A DNA stretch of 57,446 bases from Treponema sp. (GCA_017962415.1 JAGCVK010000067.1:1-57446), one strand, 5' to 3'; positions 1 through 8,458 are shown, numbered from the stretch's first letter. The notes: generated by a model from the sequence alone, not told the origin. Translations and numbers: made by a program.

Positions 1-44
1 CGCTACCCCACCCAGCGGGCTCAAACGCCGCCCGCAACGCCTGC
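1..44 (-). repeat. Partial copy of the GC-rich modular hairpin element
   Basis: Read on the minus strand, the bases after the Lrp stop codon contain GCAGGCGTTGCGGGC and then GGGGTAGCG. Both are building blocks of the interspersed element seen complete at 43725-43843. The copy is cut by the window edge, so its full length is unknown. It is placed in the family by matching short motifs by eye. Confidence 0.55.
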
Positions 45-530
45 TTATGACTGTACGCTCTCTCTTCTGTCGCGTTCGTCTTCAACGTAAACAATGTCGT
101 TTTCTTTATAAGTTTTCAAAACAAAGTTAGTCTTAGTTGAGCGAACACCTTCCAAAGTAGAAAGCTTTTCACTTACAAACAAAGCAACATCTTTAAGATT
201 GTCGCCCTCAATCAAAACCTTAAGATCATAACCGCCGCTCATCAAATACAGCGATTTAACCTGTGGAAAGCGGTAAATTCTGTCCGCAATAGCATCAAAA
301 CCGTGCTCGCGCTGCGGCTGCACCTGAATCTGAATTTCCGCGACAACTTTGTCCTTCGCGACTTTATCTTTTTCCGGGTTCACAATGGCGGCATACTTGA
401 GAATAACTCCGTCGTCTTCAAGCTTTTTAATAATCTGCTTTACCTCGTCCGTAGTTTTCTTTGTCATAGCAGCAATGTCTTCAACAGACAAACGCGCATT
501 TTGACGCAACAAATCAAGTATTTCTTCCAT
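45..530 (-). CDS. Lrp/AsnC-family transcriptional regulator
   Basis: A 161-residue protein with an N-terminal winged-helix DNA-binding region (about residues 1-50) and a C-terminal RAM/AsnC ligand-binding region (about 62-140) that carries the typical GGYDL turn near residues 99-103. Family members bind DNA as dimers to octamers and sense amino acids. The acidic and polar tail after residue 145 is slightly longer than usual. It is transcribed away from the DUF362 gene. The nearby ACT-domain, phenylacetate-CoA ligase and IorAB genes make aromatic amino acids or aryl acids a plausible ligand, but that is inferred from position only. The family call is secure; the ligand is unknown. Confidence 0.9.
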   Translation of the reverse strand: MEEILDLLRQNARLSVEDIAAMTKKTTDEVKQIIKKLEDDGVILKYAAIVNPEKDKVAKDKVVAEIQIQVQPQREHGFDAIADRIYRFPQVKSLYLMSGGYDLKVLIEGDNLKDVALFVSEKLSTLEGVRSTKTNFVLKTYKENDIVYVEDERDRRESVQS

Positions 531-800
531 AAGTGGCCCCCAAAATGTAAAAATAATATAATATTTTACTATTAAATATCAGTTTAGACAATAAAGCAAA
601 TCAACTAAAGTACAGACAAAAACCGCGTTGTAAATAATTCCTATCCTTAAACACTTTTTGAAAAACAAAAATGCGCCAAAGCAAATAAAAAAGCCCTCAC
701 TACAACGCAGTTTTTTTACTTTTCAAAAACACAATGATTTTTAATACAGAGCCCCCGTTTAACACTTAATTTTAAGCACAAACCTTAACTCATAACATAA
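531..800. other. Divergent intergenic region, Lrp / DUF362
   Basis: About 300 A/T-rich bases separate two divergent genes. The stretch next to the Lrp gene has several TATA-rich candidates for its minus-strand -10 box. The inner part, 655-735, contains runs of A and T and short imperfect inverted repeats but no convincing gene or strong terminator. The only clear signal is the DUF362 promoter at the right-hand end, listed separately. Confidence 0.4.
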
Positions 801-838
801 TTGCCTTGTAAATATTTTTCCTTTATAATGATTTTATG
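801..838 (+). promoter_or_regulatory. Promoter of the DUF362 gene, predicted leaderless
   Basis: TTGCCT (801-806) and TATAAT (824-829) are separated by 17 bases. The ATG starts at 836, seven bases after the -10 box, where a sigma-70 transcript would normally begin. There is no Shine-Dalgarno sequence. The mRNA should therefore start at or within a base or two of the start codon. Confidence 0.7.
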
Positions 839-1951
839 ACAACAACAGTTGCGCTGCAAAAATGCGGTGCTTATGATTTTCAAAAAGTTCTCGAAAGTAT
901 CAAAAATCTGTTTGCGCTTGTTCCGCCGCCAGATGTTCGCGGAAAAACAGTACTTTTAAAACCAAATATTCTCTATCCAAAATCGCCAGACTTAGCAGTT
1001 TGCACACACCCCGTTGTTGTGGGCGCAGTTGTGAGGGCTTTTGTAGAGCTTGGAGCCGCGCGCGTTATTGCGGGTGAATCACCGGCTATTGCGAACTCGA
1101 CCCTTGCCGCAAAATCAACTGGAATGTACGATCAGGTTATAAAAAACGGCGGTGAATGGGCAGATTTTAAGGAACACACGGTTATCGAATGCCCGCAAGG
1201 AAAAAAAGCAAAAAAATTCAATTTTGCAAAACAATTTCTTCAGGCAGACATTGTTGTTTCAGTTGCAAAACTAAAAAGTCATCAGCTTATGGCATACACA
1301 GGCGCCATGAAAAACCTTTTTGGCCTTATGATTGGCCTTGAAAAAGCAGAAACACACTATCGCTTTTCAAAAAAATCTGATTTTGGCGCCTTTTTAACTG
1401 ATTTAAATATCGCCGCCAAACCACAGTACGCAATTATGGACGCAATTGTTGGTATGGAAGGTCCCGGCGGACCTGGCGGCGGCGACCCGATAAAACTCGG
1501 ATTTTTGGCCGCCTCGGATAATATTCTGGCTCTCGACTGGAAGTGTGCGGAACTCGTGGGTTATAATCCGCACTTGATTGTAAATTTGCAGGACGCGTTA
1601 GAGCGCGGCTTATGGGTAAAAAATGAAAAGGAAATTACAACGAGCGGCGCGGCCGAAGAAGACTGCCGTTGTACCACATTTAAAATCGTAAAAGAGCCTA
1701 CTGAAACTCTGCAAAAAATGATGCCGGCTTGGCTCAACTTTTTTGCCACACGGATTCTCACAAAAACGCCGCATTTTAGTGCAAAAAAGTGCAAAAAATG
1801 CGGCCGCTGCCAGCAGATTTGCCCGGCTCACATAATAAAAATGACCGGCCCTTCCAAAACAGCCCAGCTAAGCGAGCGGCAAAAATGCCTTCATTGCTTC
1901 TGCTGCCACGAAATCTGCCCTGCCGACGCAATAAAACTAAAAAGATTCTAA
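836..1951 (+). CDS. DUF362 domain protein with two C-terminal [4Fe-4S] motifs
   Basis: A 371-residue protein. Residues about 35-290 match the DUF362 fold, which is found fused to ferredoxin modules in anaerobes. Two cysteine motifs follow, CKKCGRCQQICP (about 319-330) and CLHCFCCHEICP (about 351-362), and would bind two [4Fe-4S] clusters. No signal peptide is visible, so it is probably cytoplasmic. The biochemical role of DUF362 proteins is not settled; electron transfer or redox-linked activation is the usual guess. Its position beside ferredoxin-dependent IorAB genes fits an anaerobic electron-carrier role. The gene stands alone on the plus strand and ends in a two-way terminator. Confidence 0.85.
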   Translation: MTTTVALQKCGAYDFQKVLESIKNLFALVPPPDVRGKTVLLKPNILYPKSPDLAVCTHPVVVGAVVRAFVELGAARVIAGESPAIANSTLAAKSTGMYDQVIKNGGEWADFKEHTVIECPQGKKAKKFNFAKQFLQADIVVSVAKLKSHQLMAYTGAMKNLFGLMIGLEKAETHYRFSKKSDFGAFLTDLNIAAKPQYAIMDAIVGMEGPGGPGGGDPIKLGFLAASDNILALDWKCAELVGYNPHLIVNLQDALERGLWVKNEKEITTSGAAEEDCRCTTFKIVKEPTETLQKMMPAWLNFFATRILTKTPHFSAKKCKKCGRCQQICPAHIIKMTGPSKTAQLSERQKCLHCFCCHEICPADAIKLKRF

Positions 1952-2010
1952 ATCAAACACAGCCGAAAAAGCATTGTTTGATTAACACATTTTACTTTTC
2001 ACAACAAACT

Positions 2011-2040
2011 AAAAAAACCGGTTTTACACCGGCTTTTTCT
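2011..2040. terminator. Bidirectional terminator between the DUF362 and ACT genes
   Basis: An A-run, a CCGGT...ACCGG stem and a T-run lie between two convergent genes. The A/T flanks let it work in both directions. Confidence 0.7.
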
Positions 2041-2041
2041 T

Positions 2042-2473
2042 TTAGATCTCTGCTAAATCATTTTGTCCAATCATTCTAATTCCGTTTTTCTCGCAAACTT
2101 TTTCAGTTTCCGCAACATCTGTGCACCGAATAATCATATAAGCCGAGCCAGATTTTCGTCCCGTAAAGCCGTACATATACTCAACATTTCGTCCGTTGTC
2201 TGCAAGAATCTTAAGAATCTTATTCAAACTGCCAGCCTCATCAGGAATCTCAATCGCAATAACCGGATTCGCTTTTACAATATAATGCGAACGTTCCAGC
2301 GCCCCAATCACCTGCTCCACATTATCAACAATAATTCGGGCAATTCCAAAATCATTTGTATCTGCAAGGCACATTGCCCTGATATTGATTTTATGCGTAG
2401 CCAAAACGTTTGTAAGCTCCGAAAGCGCATTTTTTCTATTCTCAATAAAAATTGAAATCTGATTAATTGTCAT
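2042..2473 (-). CDS. Tandem ACT-domain protein
   Basis: A 143-residue protein made of two ACT domains (about residues 4-66 and 71-135) and nothing else. ACT domains bind amino acids and usually regulate an attached or partner enzyme. Stand-alone double-ACT proteins of this size often sit beside phenylacetate-CoA ligase and indolepyruvate oxidoreductase genes in anaerobes, and here the ligase lies directly upstream on the same strand. It is probably an amino-acid sensor for that pathway; the exact ligand is not visible. The start has a good Shine-Dalgarno (AAGGAGGAAG) eight or so bases upstream. Confidence 0.88.
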   Translation of the reverse strand: MTINQISIFIENRKNALSELTNVLATHKINIRAMCLADTNDFGIARIIVDNVEQVIGALERSHYIVKANPVIAIEIPDEAGSLNKILKILADNGRNVEYMYGFTGRKSGSAYMIIRCTDVAETEKVCEKNGIRMIGQNDLAEI

Positions 2474-2514
2474 AGTTATACTTCCTCCTTAAATCCCTTT
2501 ATAAACTTTTGGGT

Positions 2515-2624
2515 GTTTCCGCCCGTTCGCAAAGCTCACGGGCGGCCGCTACGTCCGCGGTTCCGCTATCGCTCCATACCGCAAGCGGTACGGCTTCGCC
2601 GCCGCTCCCATCGCTAACACTTCA
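2515..2624 (-). repeat. GC-rich multi-hairpin intergenic element (variant)
   Basis: Between paaK and the ACT gene lies about 100 bases of unusually GC-rich sequence with several hairpins. These include GCCCGT...ACGGGC near 2520-2543 and the near-palindrome TACCGCAAGCGGTA around 2577-2590. On the minus strand it contains GGAGCGATAGCGGA, similar to motifs of the modular elements elsewhere in the window. It probably belongs to the same broad family and lies in the paaK-ACT transcript. Confidence 0.5.
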
Positions 2625-3935
2625 TTAATCATGCAACTTACGAGTATCAATTACGCGCTTAGCTTTACCTTCACTTCGCGCAATACTCTTTGGTGCAACC
2701 AAAGTAACCTTAGCTTTAATCTGCAGCACACTAAGCAGCGCGCTTTCCAACTGTTTTTCCTGCTTGTTGATTTCAGAAACAACATCGCTAAACTTTTCAG
2801 GAACCATCTCAACCTTAATTTCAAAGGTGTCTGTATTATTTTCGCGGCCAACGTGAATCTCGTAGTTTGCAGGGTAACCGTTCTGCATAAGAACACCCTC
2901 AATCTGACTTGGGAATACGTTAACACCACGAATAATAAGCATATCATCAGTTCGGCCCATTGGCTTACTCATGCGAACAAAAGTTCTGCCGCAAGCACAT
3001 GGAGCACGGTTCAAAACACCAATATCTTTTGTGCGAAATCTCATAAGCGGGAACGCCTGTTTTGTAAGCGCTGTAAATACAAGCTCACCTTTTTCGCCGT
3101 CTGGCAAACGTTTTCCAGTTTTCGGATCAATTGTTTCTATAATAAAGTGATCTTCGTTTACATGCATACCAGCCTGCTCACTACATTCATAAGCAACGCC
3201 AGGCCCCATAACTTCTGTCAAACCATAAATATCATAAGCCTTAATGCCAAGAGATTTTTCAATATCGCGGCGCATTTCTTCTGTCCAAGGCTCTGCACCA
3301 AAAATACCAGCCTTAAGATGAATATCAGCTGGAGTAAGTCCCATATCTTTTAAGGTTTCTCCAAGATAAGCTGCATAACTTGGCGTACAGAACAAAATTG
3401 TAGATTTTAAATCCTGCATAAAAGTAATCTGGCGCTGTGTATTACCACTGGAAATTGGAATAACCTGAATGCCAAGTTTTGTTGCTCCACCGTGAACACC
3501 AAAGCCGCCGGTAAAAAGTCCGTAACCGTAAGCATTCTGTGCAATATCATTTTCATCACAGCCAATTGCAACCAGCTGGCGCGCAGTACAATCGTCCCAA
3601 ATCTCCAAATCTTCTTTTGTATAACCTACAACAATCTGCTTTCCAGTTGTTCCACTAGAAGCATGAATACGAACAACTTTGCTCATTGGAACGGCAAAAA
3701 GTCCGTAAGGGTAAGTCTGGCGCAAATCATCTTTGCAGGTAAATGGAATCTTATCCAAATCATCTAAGCCTTTAATATCATCTGGAGTTACGCCAGCTTC
3801 CTGACAACGCTTTCTATAATATTCAACATTTTCATAAACGTGGCGGAAGTTTTTAGCCAGTCGCTCGCCCTGAAGCTTACGCAATTCCTCCAGCGGCATA
3901 CATTCATATTCTTTCTGATAGTATTTCAGATTCAT
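2625..3935 (-). CDS. paaK: Phenylacetate-CoA ligase (AMP-forming)
   Basis: A 437-residue adenylate-forming enzyme of the PaaK type, which makes arylacetyl-CoA from an aryl acetate, ATP and CoA. The phosphate-binding loop is HASSGTTGKQIVVGYT, and a YGLTEVMGPG motif and the C-terminal AMP-binding_C_2 region are present. I chose the ATG at 3935 because GAGGAAAATT lies just before it and the family usually begins with a short lead-in to a tyrosine-rich helix. The open frame extends 13 codons further upstream. The substrate could be phenylacetate, indoleacetate or 4-hydroxyphenylacetate. Neighbouring iorA/iorB and the ACT protein suggest joint aryl-acid metabolism. Confidence 0.9.
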   Translation of the reverse strand: MNLKYYQKEYECMPLEELRKLQGERLAKNFRHVYENVEYYRKRCQEAGVTPDDIKGLDDLDKIPFTCKDDLRQTYPYGLFAVPMSKVVRIHASSGTTGKQIVVGYTKEDLEIWDDCTARQLVAIGCDENDIAQNAYGYGLFTGGFGVHGGATKLGIQVIPISSGNTQRQITFMQDLKSTILFCTPSYAAYLGETLKDMGLTPADIHLKAGIFGAEPWTEEMRRDIEKSLGIKAYDIYGLTEVMGPGVAYECSEQAGMHVNEDHFIIETIDPKTGKRLPDGEKGELVFTALTKQAFPLMRFRTKDIGVLNRAPCACGRTFVRMSKPMGRTDDMLIIRGVNVFPSQIEGVLMQNGYPANYEIHVGRENNTDTFEIKVEMVPEKFSDVVSEINKQEKQLESALLSVLQIKAKVTLVAPKSIARSEGKAKRVIDTRKLHD

Positions 3936-4249
3936 AATTTTCCTCGGAATAATTCGGCAGGTCGGCAAGCACAACTTGCCTCTGAGCCATTTTTAAAGTA
4001 AATCCTAAAATGCCCCGCTGACGCAGCTCATTTTTTAACAGATTTTCGATTATATGCTGGTTACCGTGCACGGCACTTTGTACGCATTGCACAAAAAAAA
4101 TAGAGAAGTTCGCCCTTAGGCGAAAAAGAAGTTATTAAAGGAAAAGAAGCGACTCTTAAGTAAGCCTGTAATTCTTAACATATACTGAATATTAGCATGC
4201 CAAGAGCCGTTTGTAAAGAGTAAAACAAAAAGTTGAAAAAAAACAAAAG
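3936..4249. other. Intergenic region upstream of paaK, with a repeat
   Basis: About 310 bases between the MCP stop and paaK. The part nearest paaK (3960-3998) is a repeat also found at 28367-28406. A minus-strand TATAAT-like box lies near 4048-4056, but no good -35 box matches it. A short open frame (3904-4092, minus) is built partly from the repeat and has no ribosome site, so I do not call it a gene. Confidence 0.4.
3960..3998 (+). repeat. Short interspersed repeat, copy 1 of 2
   Basis: About 40 bases that contain GGCAAGCACA, TGCC and GAGCCATTTTTAAA-like sequence. They align with 28367-28406 with only a handful of differences, on the same strand. The first part forms a small stem (GGCAAG...CTTGCC). 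Confidence 0.6.
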
Positions 4250-6385
4250 TTACACTCTGAATTTATCTATCTGGCCACTAATCTCAATAATAGAAGATTT
4301 CATTTTTTCAGAAATTTCACGCAGCGCTAAACCAGTGTCCTTAATTTTTTGGGCTCCAGAAGTCATACCGTCTACGCTAGACTGCATAATACCAGTTGCA
4401 TCCTGAAGATTTCTAACTTCTTCAAGAATCGCTTTATTTCCCAAAGACATCTCTTCGCTGGCTGTTTTAACCTCTATTGTAGAATCATTCATAGAATGGA
4501 GCGCATTAGAAATCTGCATAGACCCCGTATTTTGCTCTTCCATAGCAGCCCGAATCTGATGCACAAGCTGTTCCGTATCAATAATCTTATTAGTTACAGA
4601 CTGGAATGCATTATTTGATTCTTCAGATGCAGAAACTACATTATCAATAGAAATCTTTATACTATTCAACTGCTCTCCAATTGTTTTAGACTGAGCCGAA
4701 GAAGTTTCAGAAAGTTTTCGGATTTCATCGGCAACGACAGAGAATCCCTTACCAGCTTCACCTGCATGAGCAGCTTCAATTGCAGCATTCATAGCAAGAA
4801 GATTTGTCTGTTCTGCAATAGCCGCAATTGCCGAGTTTGCAGTCTGCAGAGTTTCGCTTTGATTTTTAATACCATCAATAATTGAGTTTACATTTGACTG
4901 CAACTGAATACCTGTCTGCGCAGAATCAGCAAGCCCATCAAAAGAGGCTGTCATTTTTTCTACAGAATTATTAACAGATTTGATATTACCAATCATCTCT
5001 ACAATTGCAGAAGAAGCATCCGAAACCTCAAGTGTCTGTTTTTCAATCATATGACCTAAAGATTCAATATTGCTTGCAATCTCGTTTACTGCACCTGCTG
5101 TCTGCTGAACCGAAGAATACTGATTACTAATCTGATTATGAACTGAATCTATACTTGTAAGAATTTCTTCTATAGAAATTGTTGTATCCTGAGTGGAAAG
5201 ATCTAGTTCGTTACCAGCATTTCCAAGTGTATCGCGAGAAGTCTTTACTTGAGCAATAATAGCCTGTAGTTTTTCCGTAAAGTTATTAAAGCCAGTTACA
5301 ACATCTCCAATTTCATCATTTAACTTAATATCAATTCGCTTTGTAAGATCTGCATCTCCAGTTGCAATTTCATTAATTTTATTCTTTACAAATCCAAGAG
5401 GCTTAATCAGAACAGAAATAAGAATCATACTTCCTACAATTACGACAAAGACTGCAACAATAATTGAAATTACAATAATCGTTGTAATTCGTGAAAGATT
5501 TTCAAAATACTCGCTGTAAGGTGCAGCACAAACAATAGACCAGCCACTTTCGTCTCCTACAGGAACGTAAGAAACAACCTTCTTCTCTTTAGACACAGGC
5601 TCAATTACAATCTCAAAACCAGTTTTTCCGGCAATTACAGATTCCATCATCAAACCCCAGGGAGTTTTTTGATCATCTGCTTTTTTCCGAACACCGTTTT
5701 CCTGAATATCAGCAATTTCATCTGAGCTAAGTCCATCATAACTTGTAGGTCCAATCGTCATTCCAGAAGATGTAGAAATAATTGTTGGATGAGACTTTTT
5801 TCCAATAAGAATTGATTCAGAAAGATTATAAACATCTGAACCATTTACAATTGAAGACAAAATTCCAATTGCCTTATTAGGATTATTTATACTGTAAACC
5901 GGAATACAATAGAACATAATTGTTTCATCAGACCCACCTTCCATCATATAACTCTTTGGAAGCGGATCAATTACAACTCGTTTTCCAGAAATCGTCTGAA
6001 TAAAGAAATCAATTTGCGAAACATCTACATATTCACCATCAGGACGAATACAAAGCCCCTGCTCACTATAAAAAGCAAGGTTTTCAAAATGTACAGGATT
6101 CGTTTTTACAATTGCTTCAAGCTGAGCGGTTTTCGCTTCCAGCGTAATTGATTCATCTCGAATAAATGGAATAGAAGCTATGCATTCCAAAAGGTAAAAT
6201 TCCTTCTTGTTTACATCCTGCAAAATTCGTGCAGATTTTTGAGCATTCAAATCCATAATTTGTTGCGTATTAGCCGAAATTGACATTGCAAGTTCTTTTC
6301 TTGCAATAAGACCAACTACAATAACTGCAAGATTAACAAAAATCACAACAAAAGTGATAATCTTTAATTTTAAACCAAATCTCAT
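4250..6385 (-). CDS. Methyl-accepting chemotaxis protein
   Basis: A 711-residue receptor. In order: a membrane helix at about 8-30, a periplasmic Cache-like sensor (about 35-290), a second helix (about 300-325), HAMP (about 325-378) and a long signalling coiled coil. The conserved hairpin tip [18 protein letters not shown] begins near residue 520. The tail ends in FRV, without a CheR-docking pentapeptide. I chose the ATG at 6385 because CAGGAGTG precedes it at good spacing; the frame extends nine codons upstream. It starts 31 bases after the CBS-SpoIIE phosphatase gene, so the two probably share a transcript. The ligand cannot be predicted. Confidence 0.93.
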   Translation of the reverse strand: MRFGLKLKIITFVVIFVNLAVIVVGLIARKELAMSISANTQQIMDLNAQKSARILQDVNKKEFYLLECIASIPFIRDESITLEAKTAQLEAIVKTNPVHFENLAFYSEQGLCIRPDGEYVDVSQIDFFIQTISGKRVVIDPLPKSYMMEGGSDETIMFYCIPVYSINNPNKAIGILSSIVNGSDVYNLSESILIGKKSHPTIISTSSGMTIGPTSYDGLSSDEIADIQENGVRKKADDQKTPWGLMMESVIAGKTGFEIVIEPVSKEKKVVSYVPVGDESGWSIVCAAPYSEYFENLSRITTIIVISIIVAVFVVIVGSMILISVLIKPLGFVKNKINEIATGDADLTKRIDIKLNDEIGDVVTGFNNFTEKLQAIIAQVKTSRDTLGNAGNELDLSTQDTTISIEEILTSIDSVHNQISNQYSSVQQTAGAVNEIASNIESLGHMIEKQTLEVSDASSAIVEMIGNIKSVNNSVEKMTASFDGLADSAQTGIQLQSNVNSIIDGIKNQSETLQTANSAIAAIAEQTNLLAMNAAIEAAHAGEAGKGFSVVADEIRKLSETSSAQSKTIGEQLNSIKISIDNVVSASEESNNAFQSVTNKIIDTEQLVHQIRAAMEEQNTGSMQISNALHSMNDSTIEVKTASEEMSLGNKAILEEVRNLQDATGIMQSSVDGMTSGAQKIKDTGLALREISEKMKSSIIEISGQIDKFRV

Positions 6386-6416
6386 CCGACACTCCTGTAA
6401 AAAACTGAACAACCTT

Positions 6417-7667
6417 TTAGAATCTTATATTCACAACCGTAATATCATCTGGCAAAAGCGAATGGCCAATCCAGTCTGATACAGCTTTTTCAACAGCTTT
6501 GCACGCGCACGAAACTTCAGTTTTGAATAAATCTGCAAAAAACGATTTTGTACGAGCTTCATCAAAACGAATGCCGTCATCATTTTGCATATCTGTAAAT
6601 CCGTCAGAATATAAATCAATTTGAAGATCCGGTTTGATTTGCATTCTGTAAGAACCTTTTTTTTCTTCTGTAATCGCCGAAGAAACAGCTCCCATTCCAA
6701 ACGGCGGCAGCGAAGGCGTTAAAGTTGCAACACGGCCTTTGCCGTTTTCATCACGCAAAAAAGCAAAAATATTTGTGTGGCCGCAGTTAAAAACTTCAAC
6801 TGTATGATTTTTATAATCTACATAACAAAGCGCGCCTGTAATAAAGTTTCCAACCGGAACAATTTCCTTTAAATAATTATCAAGCATAATCACAAGTTTT
6901 GACGTTGAAATTTTGCTCGTATCCATAAACGAAATCATCGAAAAAATTGAACCCAAAGTTACTGTAAGCAGCGCCGCAGAAACATTTTTTCCAGAAACAT
7001 CAAAGCAGCCAATTAAAAAGCGGCTTTCAGAAAGTTCCTTTGCAATATAATAATCTCCGCCAACCGCATTTGCCATTTTATTCCAAATGCAAACATCAAA
7101 AGGAAAACTTTTAGTTTCAGAATTCTTTTTGAGCATATTCTCTTGAATTGCAGCCGCTTTTTCCAAATCATGCGCACGCAATTCTTCAAGTTTTTTGTTC
7201 ATTTTCGCAATCGAAACAATTCCGTAAAAGCTGCGATTATTAATGAGAACTATAAAATGTTTGATTTCAATATTAATTGCAGATTCATTTACTTTTGCGG
7301 CAACCTTTTCTATAAAATCGCTGCAATTCAAAGTAAAAGGGCACTCTTTTACATATTCGCCGCAAGTTTTTGAGCCAAAAAGTTTAAATCCAGAATTTGA
7401 CCTTCTGGTTAAATCATCGCGCTCAACAACGCCAACCACAAAATCATCTTTTTCAATTGGAACCGCAGTAAGATCCGGCTGTTCATCAAACATTTTTAAA
7501 ACAACTTCAAGACTTGCCTTGCTGCTCACAGGCTCAATCGCAATAGCAATCGAACCAACCTGTCGCTCATTAAAACTATTTTCAAAACCTGTTTTTTGAA
7601 CATCAATCTGACTTTTTTCTTCTAAATCTTCCGAAAAAAAAGAACTGTCTATAACTTCTTCTTCCAT
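6417..7667 (-). CDS. CBS-domain / SpoIIE-type PP2C protein phosphatase
   Basis: A 416-residue cytoplasmic protein. Residues about 35-165 form a CBS pair, which usually binds adenine nucleotides. A short helical linker (about 168-190) follows, then a SpoIIE/RsbU-type serine phosphatase domain. Metal-binding acidic motifs are visible: GGDYY (about 200), DVSGKN (about 221), SDGFTD (about 352) and LPDDITV near the end. Such enzymes dephosphorylate anti-sigma antagonists (STAS proteins) in partner-switching. No STAS or RsbW gene lies nearby. The chemoreceptor gene follows after 31 bases. AAGGGA before the ATG is a fair ribosome site. Confidence 0.9.
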   Translation of the reverse strand: MEEEVIDSSFFSEDLEEKSQIDVQKTGFENSFNERQVGSIAIAIEPVSSKASLEVVLKMFDEQPDLTAVPIEKDDFVVGVVERDDLTRRSNSGFKLFGSKTCGEYVKECPFTLNCSDFIEKVAAKVNESAINIEIKHFIVLINNRSFYGIVSIAKMNKKLEELRAHDLEKAAAIQENMLKKNSETKSFPFDVCIWNKMANAVGGDYYIAKELSESRFLIGCFDVSGKNVSAALLTVTLGSIFSMISFMDTSKISTSKLVIMLDNYLKEIVPVGNFITGALCYVDYKNHTVEVFNCGHTNIFAFLRDENGKGRVATLTPSLPPFGMGAVSSAITEEKKGSYRMQIKPDLQIDLYSDGFTDMQNDDGIRFDEARTKSFFADLFKTEVSCACKAVEKAVSDWIGHSLLPDDITVVNIRF

Positions 7668-7700
7668 AAGAAAATCCCTTCCCCAGATTTTTTTCTTTTA

Positions 7701-7728
7701 AGTATAGCACAGTTCTTTATTTTCGCAA
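7701..7728 (-). promoter_or_regulatory. Promoter of the phosphatase-MCP operon
   Basis: On the minus strand TTGCGA and TATACT are 16 bases apart, about 30-60 bases before the phosphatase start codon. Confidence 0.55.
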
Positions 7729-7777
7729 TTTTTTTTGATTGTAAGATTTTTAAACTCTAAGACTTTAAGCCTTTCGA

Positions 7778-8347
7778 CTATTCCCCGCGACCAAGCTTAA
7801 AGGCCTTTTTGTTCACCTCAAGAAATTGCGGTTTTACAAGTTTTTCAATCGCAGAAAGCCATGCGTCTTCTGCAAAATCCATATATTTAGAAAGAAGTCC
7901 CATTAAAACAATGTTTACAGATTTTGCAGTTCCAGCCTGCTCAGCGAGCGTAAGACAATCCAAAGCATCAACCTTAAGCCCCGCAGCCGTCATTTTTCCA
8001 ACCAAATCTTCCGGATATTCAGCAACGCCTGTAATTACCGGCATAGGATCGATTTTTTGAGTATTTACAACAATCTGGCCGCCTTTTCTAAGCCATTCTG
8101 TATAGCGCGCAGCTTCAAGCAATTCAAAAGAAACAATAAAATCAGCTTCGCCTTTATCAACAATCGGAGAATAAACCTTATCTCCATAGCGAACGTAAGT
8201 TACAACCGAACCGCCTCGCTGGCTCATTCCGTGAACTTCGCTAACTTTTACATCATAACCTGCATCAAGCAGAACCTGTCCCAAAGTTTTAGACGCAAGC
8301 AAAGCACCCTGTCCGCCAACGCCAACAATCATTATATTTTTTACCAT
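7778..8347 (-). CDS. iorB: Indolepyruvate:ferredoxin oxidoreductase, beta subunit
   Basis: A 189-residue gamma-domain-type subunit of a 2-oxoacid:ferredoxin oxidoreductase. The N-terminal GVGGQGALLASKTLG loop and the EVHGMSQRGGSVVTYVR motif are characteristic. With IorA it interconverts an aryl pyruvate plus CoA with aryl-acetyl-CoA, CO2 and reduced ferredoxin. I chose the ATG at 8347 because homologues begin a few residues before GVGGQG and GGGAG lies just upstream. The open frame runs 16 codons further, into a repeat element. About 160 bases of repeat-derived sequence separate it from iorA, which is long for an iorAB operon. Confidence 0.92.
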   Translation of the reverse strand: MVKNIMIVGVGGQGALLASKTLGQVLLDAGYDVKVSEVHGMSQRGGSVVTYVRYGDKVYSPIVDKGEADFIVSFELLEAARYTEWLRKGGQIVVNTQKIDPMPVITGVAEYPEDLVGKMTAAGLKVDALDCLTLAEQAGTAKSVNIVLMGLLSKYMDFAEDAWLSAIEKLVKPQFLEVNKKAFKLGRGE

Positions 8348-8458
8348 AAAAGTCTCCCTAATTAAGGAGGGGGAAGTCTCCCCCTGCGGCTGCACGCTGT
8401 TGCAGCCTACCCTCTCTCCTAAGGGGCAAGCCCCTTAAAATCCCCTGTTTTACCCCGC
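8348..8458 (-). repeat. GC-rich modular hairpin element in the iorA-iorB gap
   Basis: Reading the minus strand there are three stems in a row: AAGGGGCTTGCCCCTT, GGCTGCAACAGCGTGCAGCC and GGGGGAGACTTCCCCC. The last block, ending CCTCCTTAA, is shared with copies near 11530, 23310, 24840 and 43830. The conserved CTCC block can pair with the GGAG of the iorB ribosome site eight or so bases away. The element is inside the predicted iorAB transcript. Confidence 0.7.

Noticed and set aside
2063-2455. Long plus-strand frame opposite the ACT gene
   Set aside because: It is the antisense shadow of a clear ACT-domain gene, with low-complexity composition and no family features.
3904-4092. Minus-strand open frame of 62 codons overlapping the paaK start
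   Set aside because: It consists partly of the dispersed repeat, overlaps paaK and has no ribosome site.
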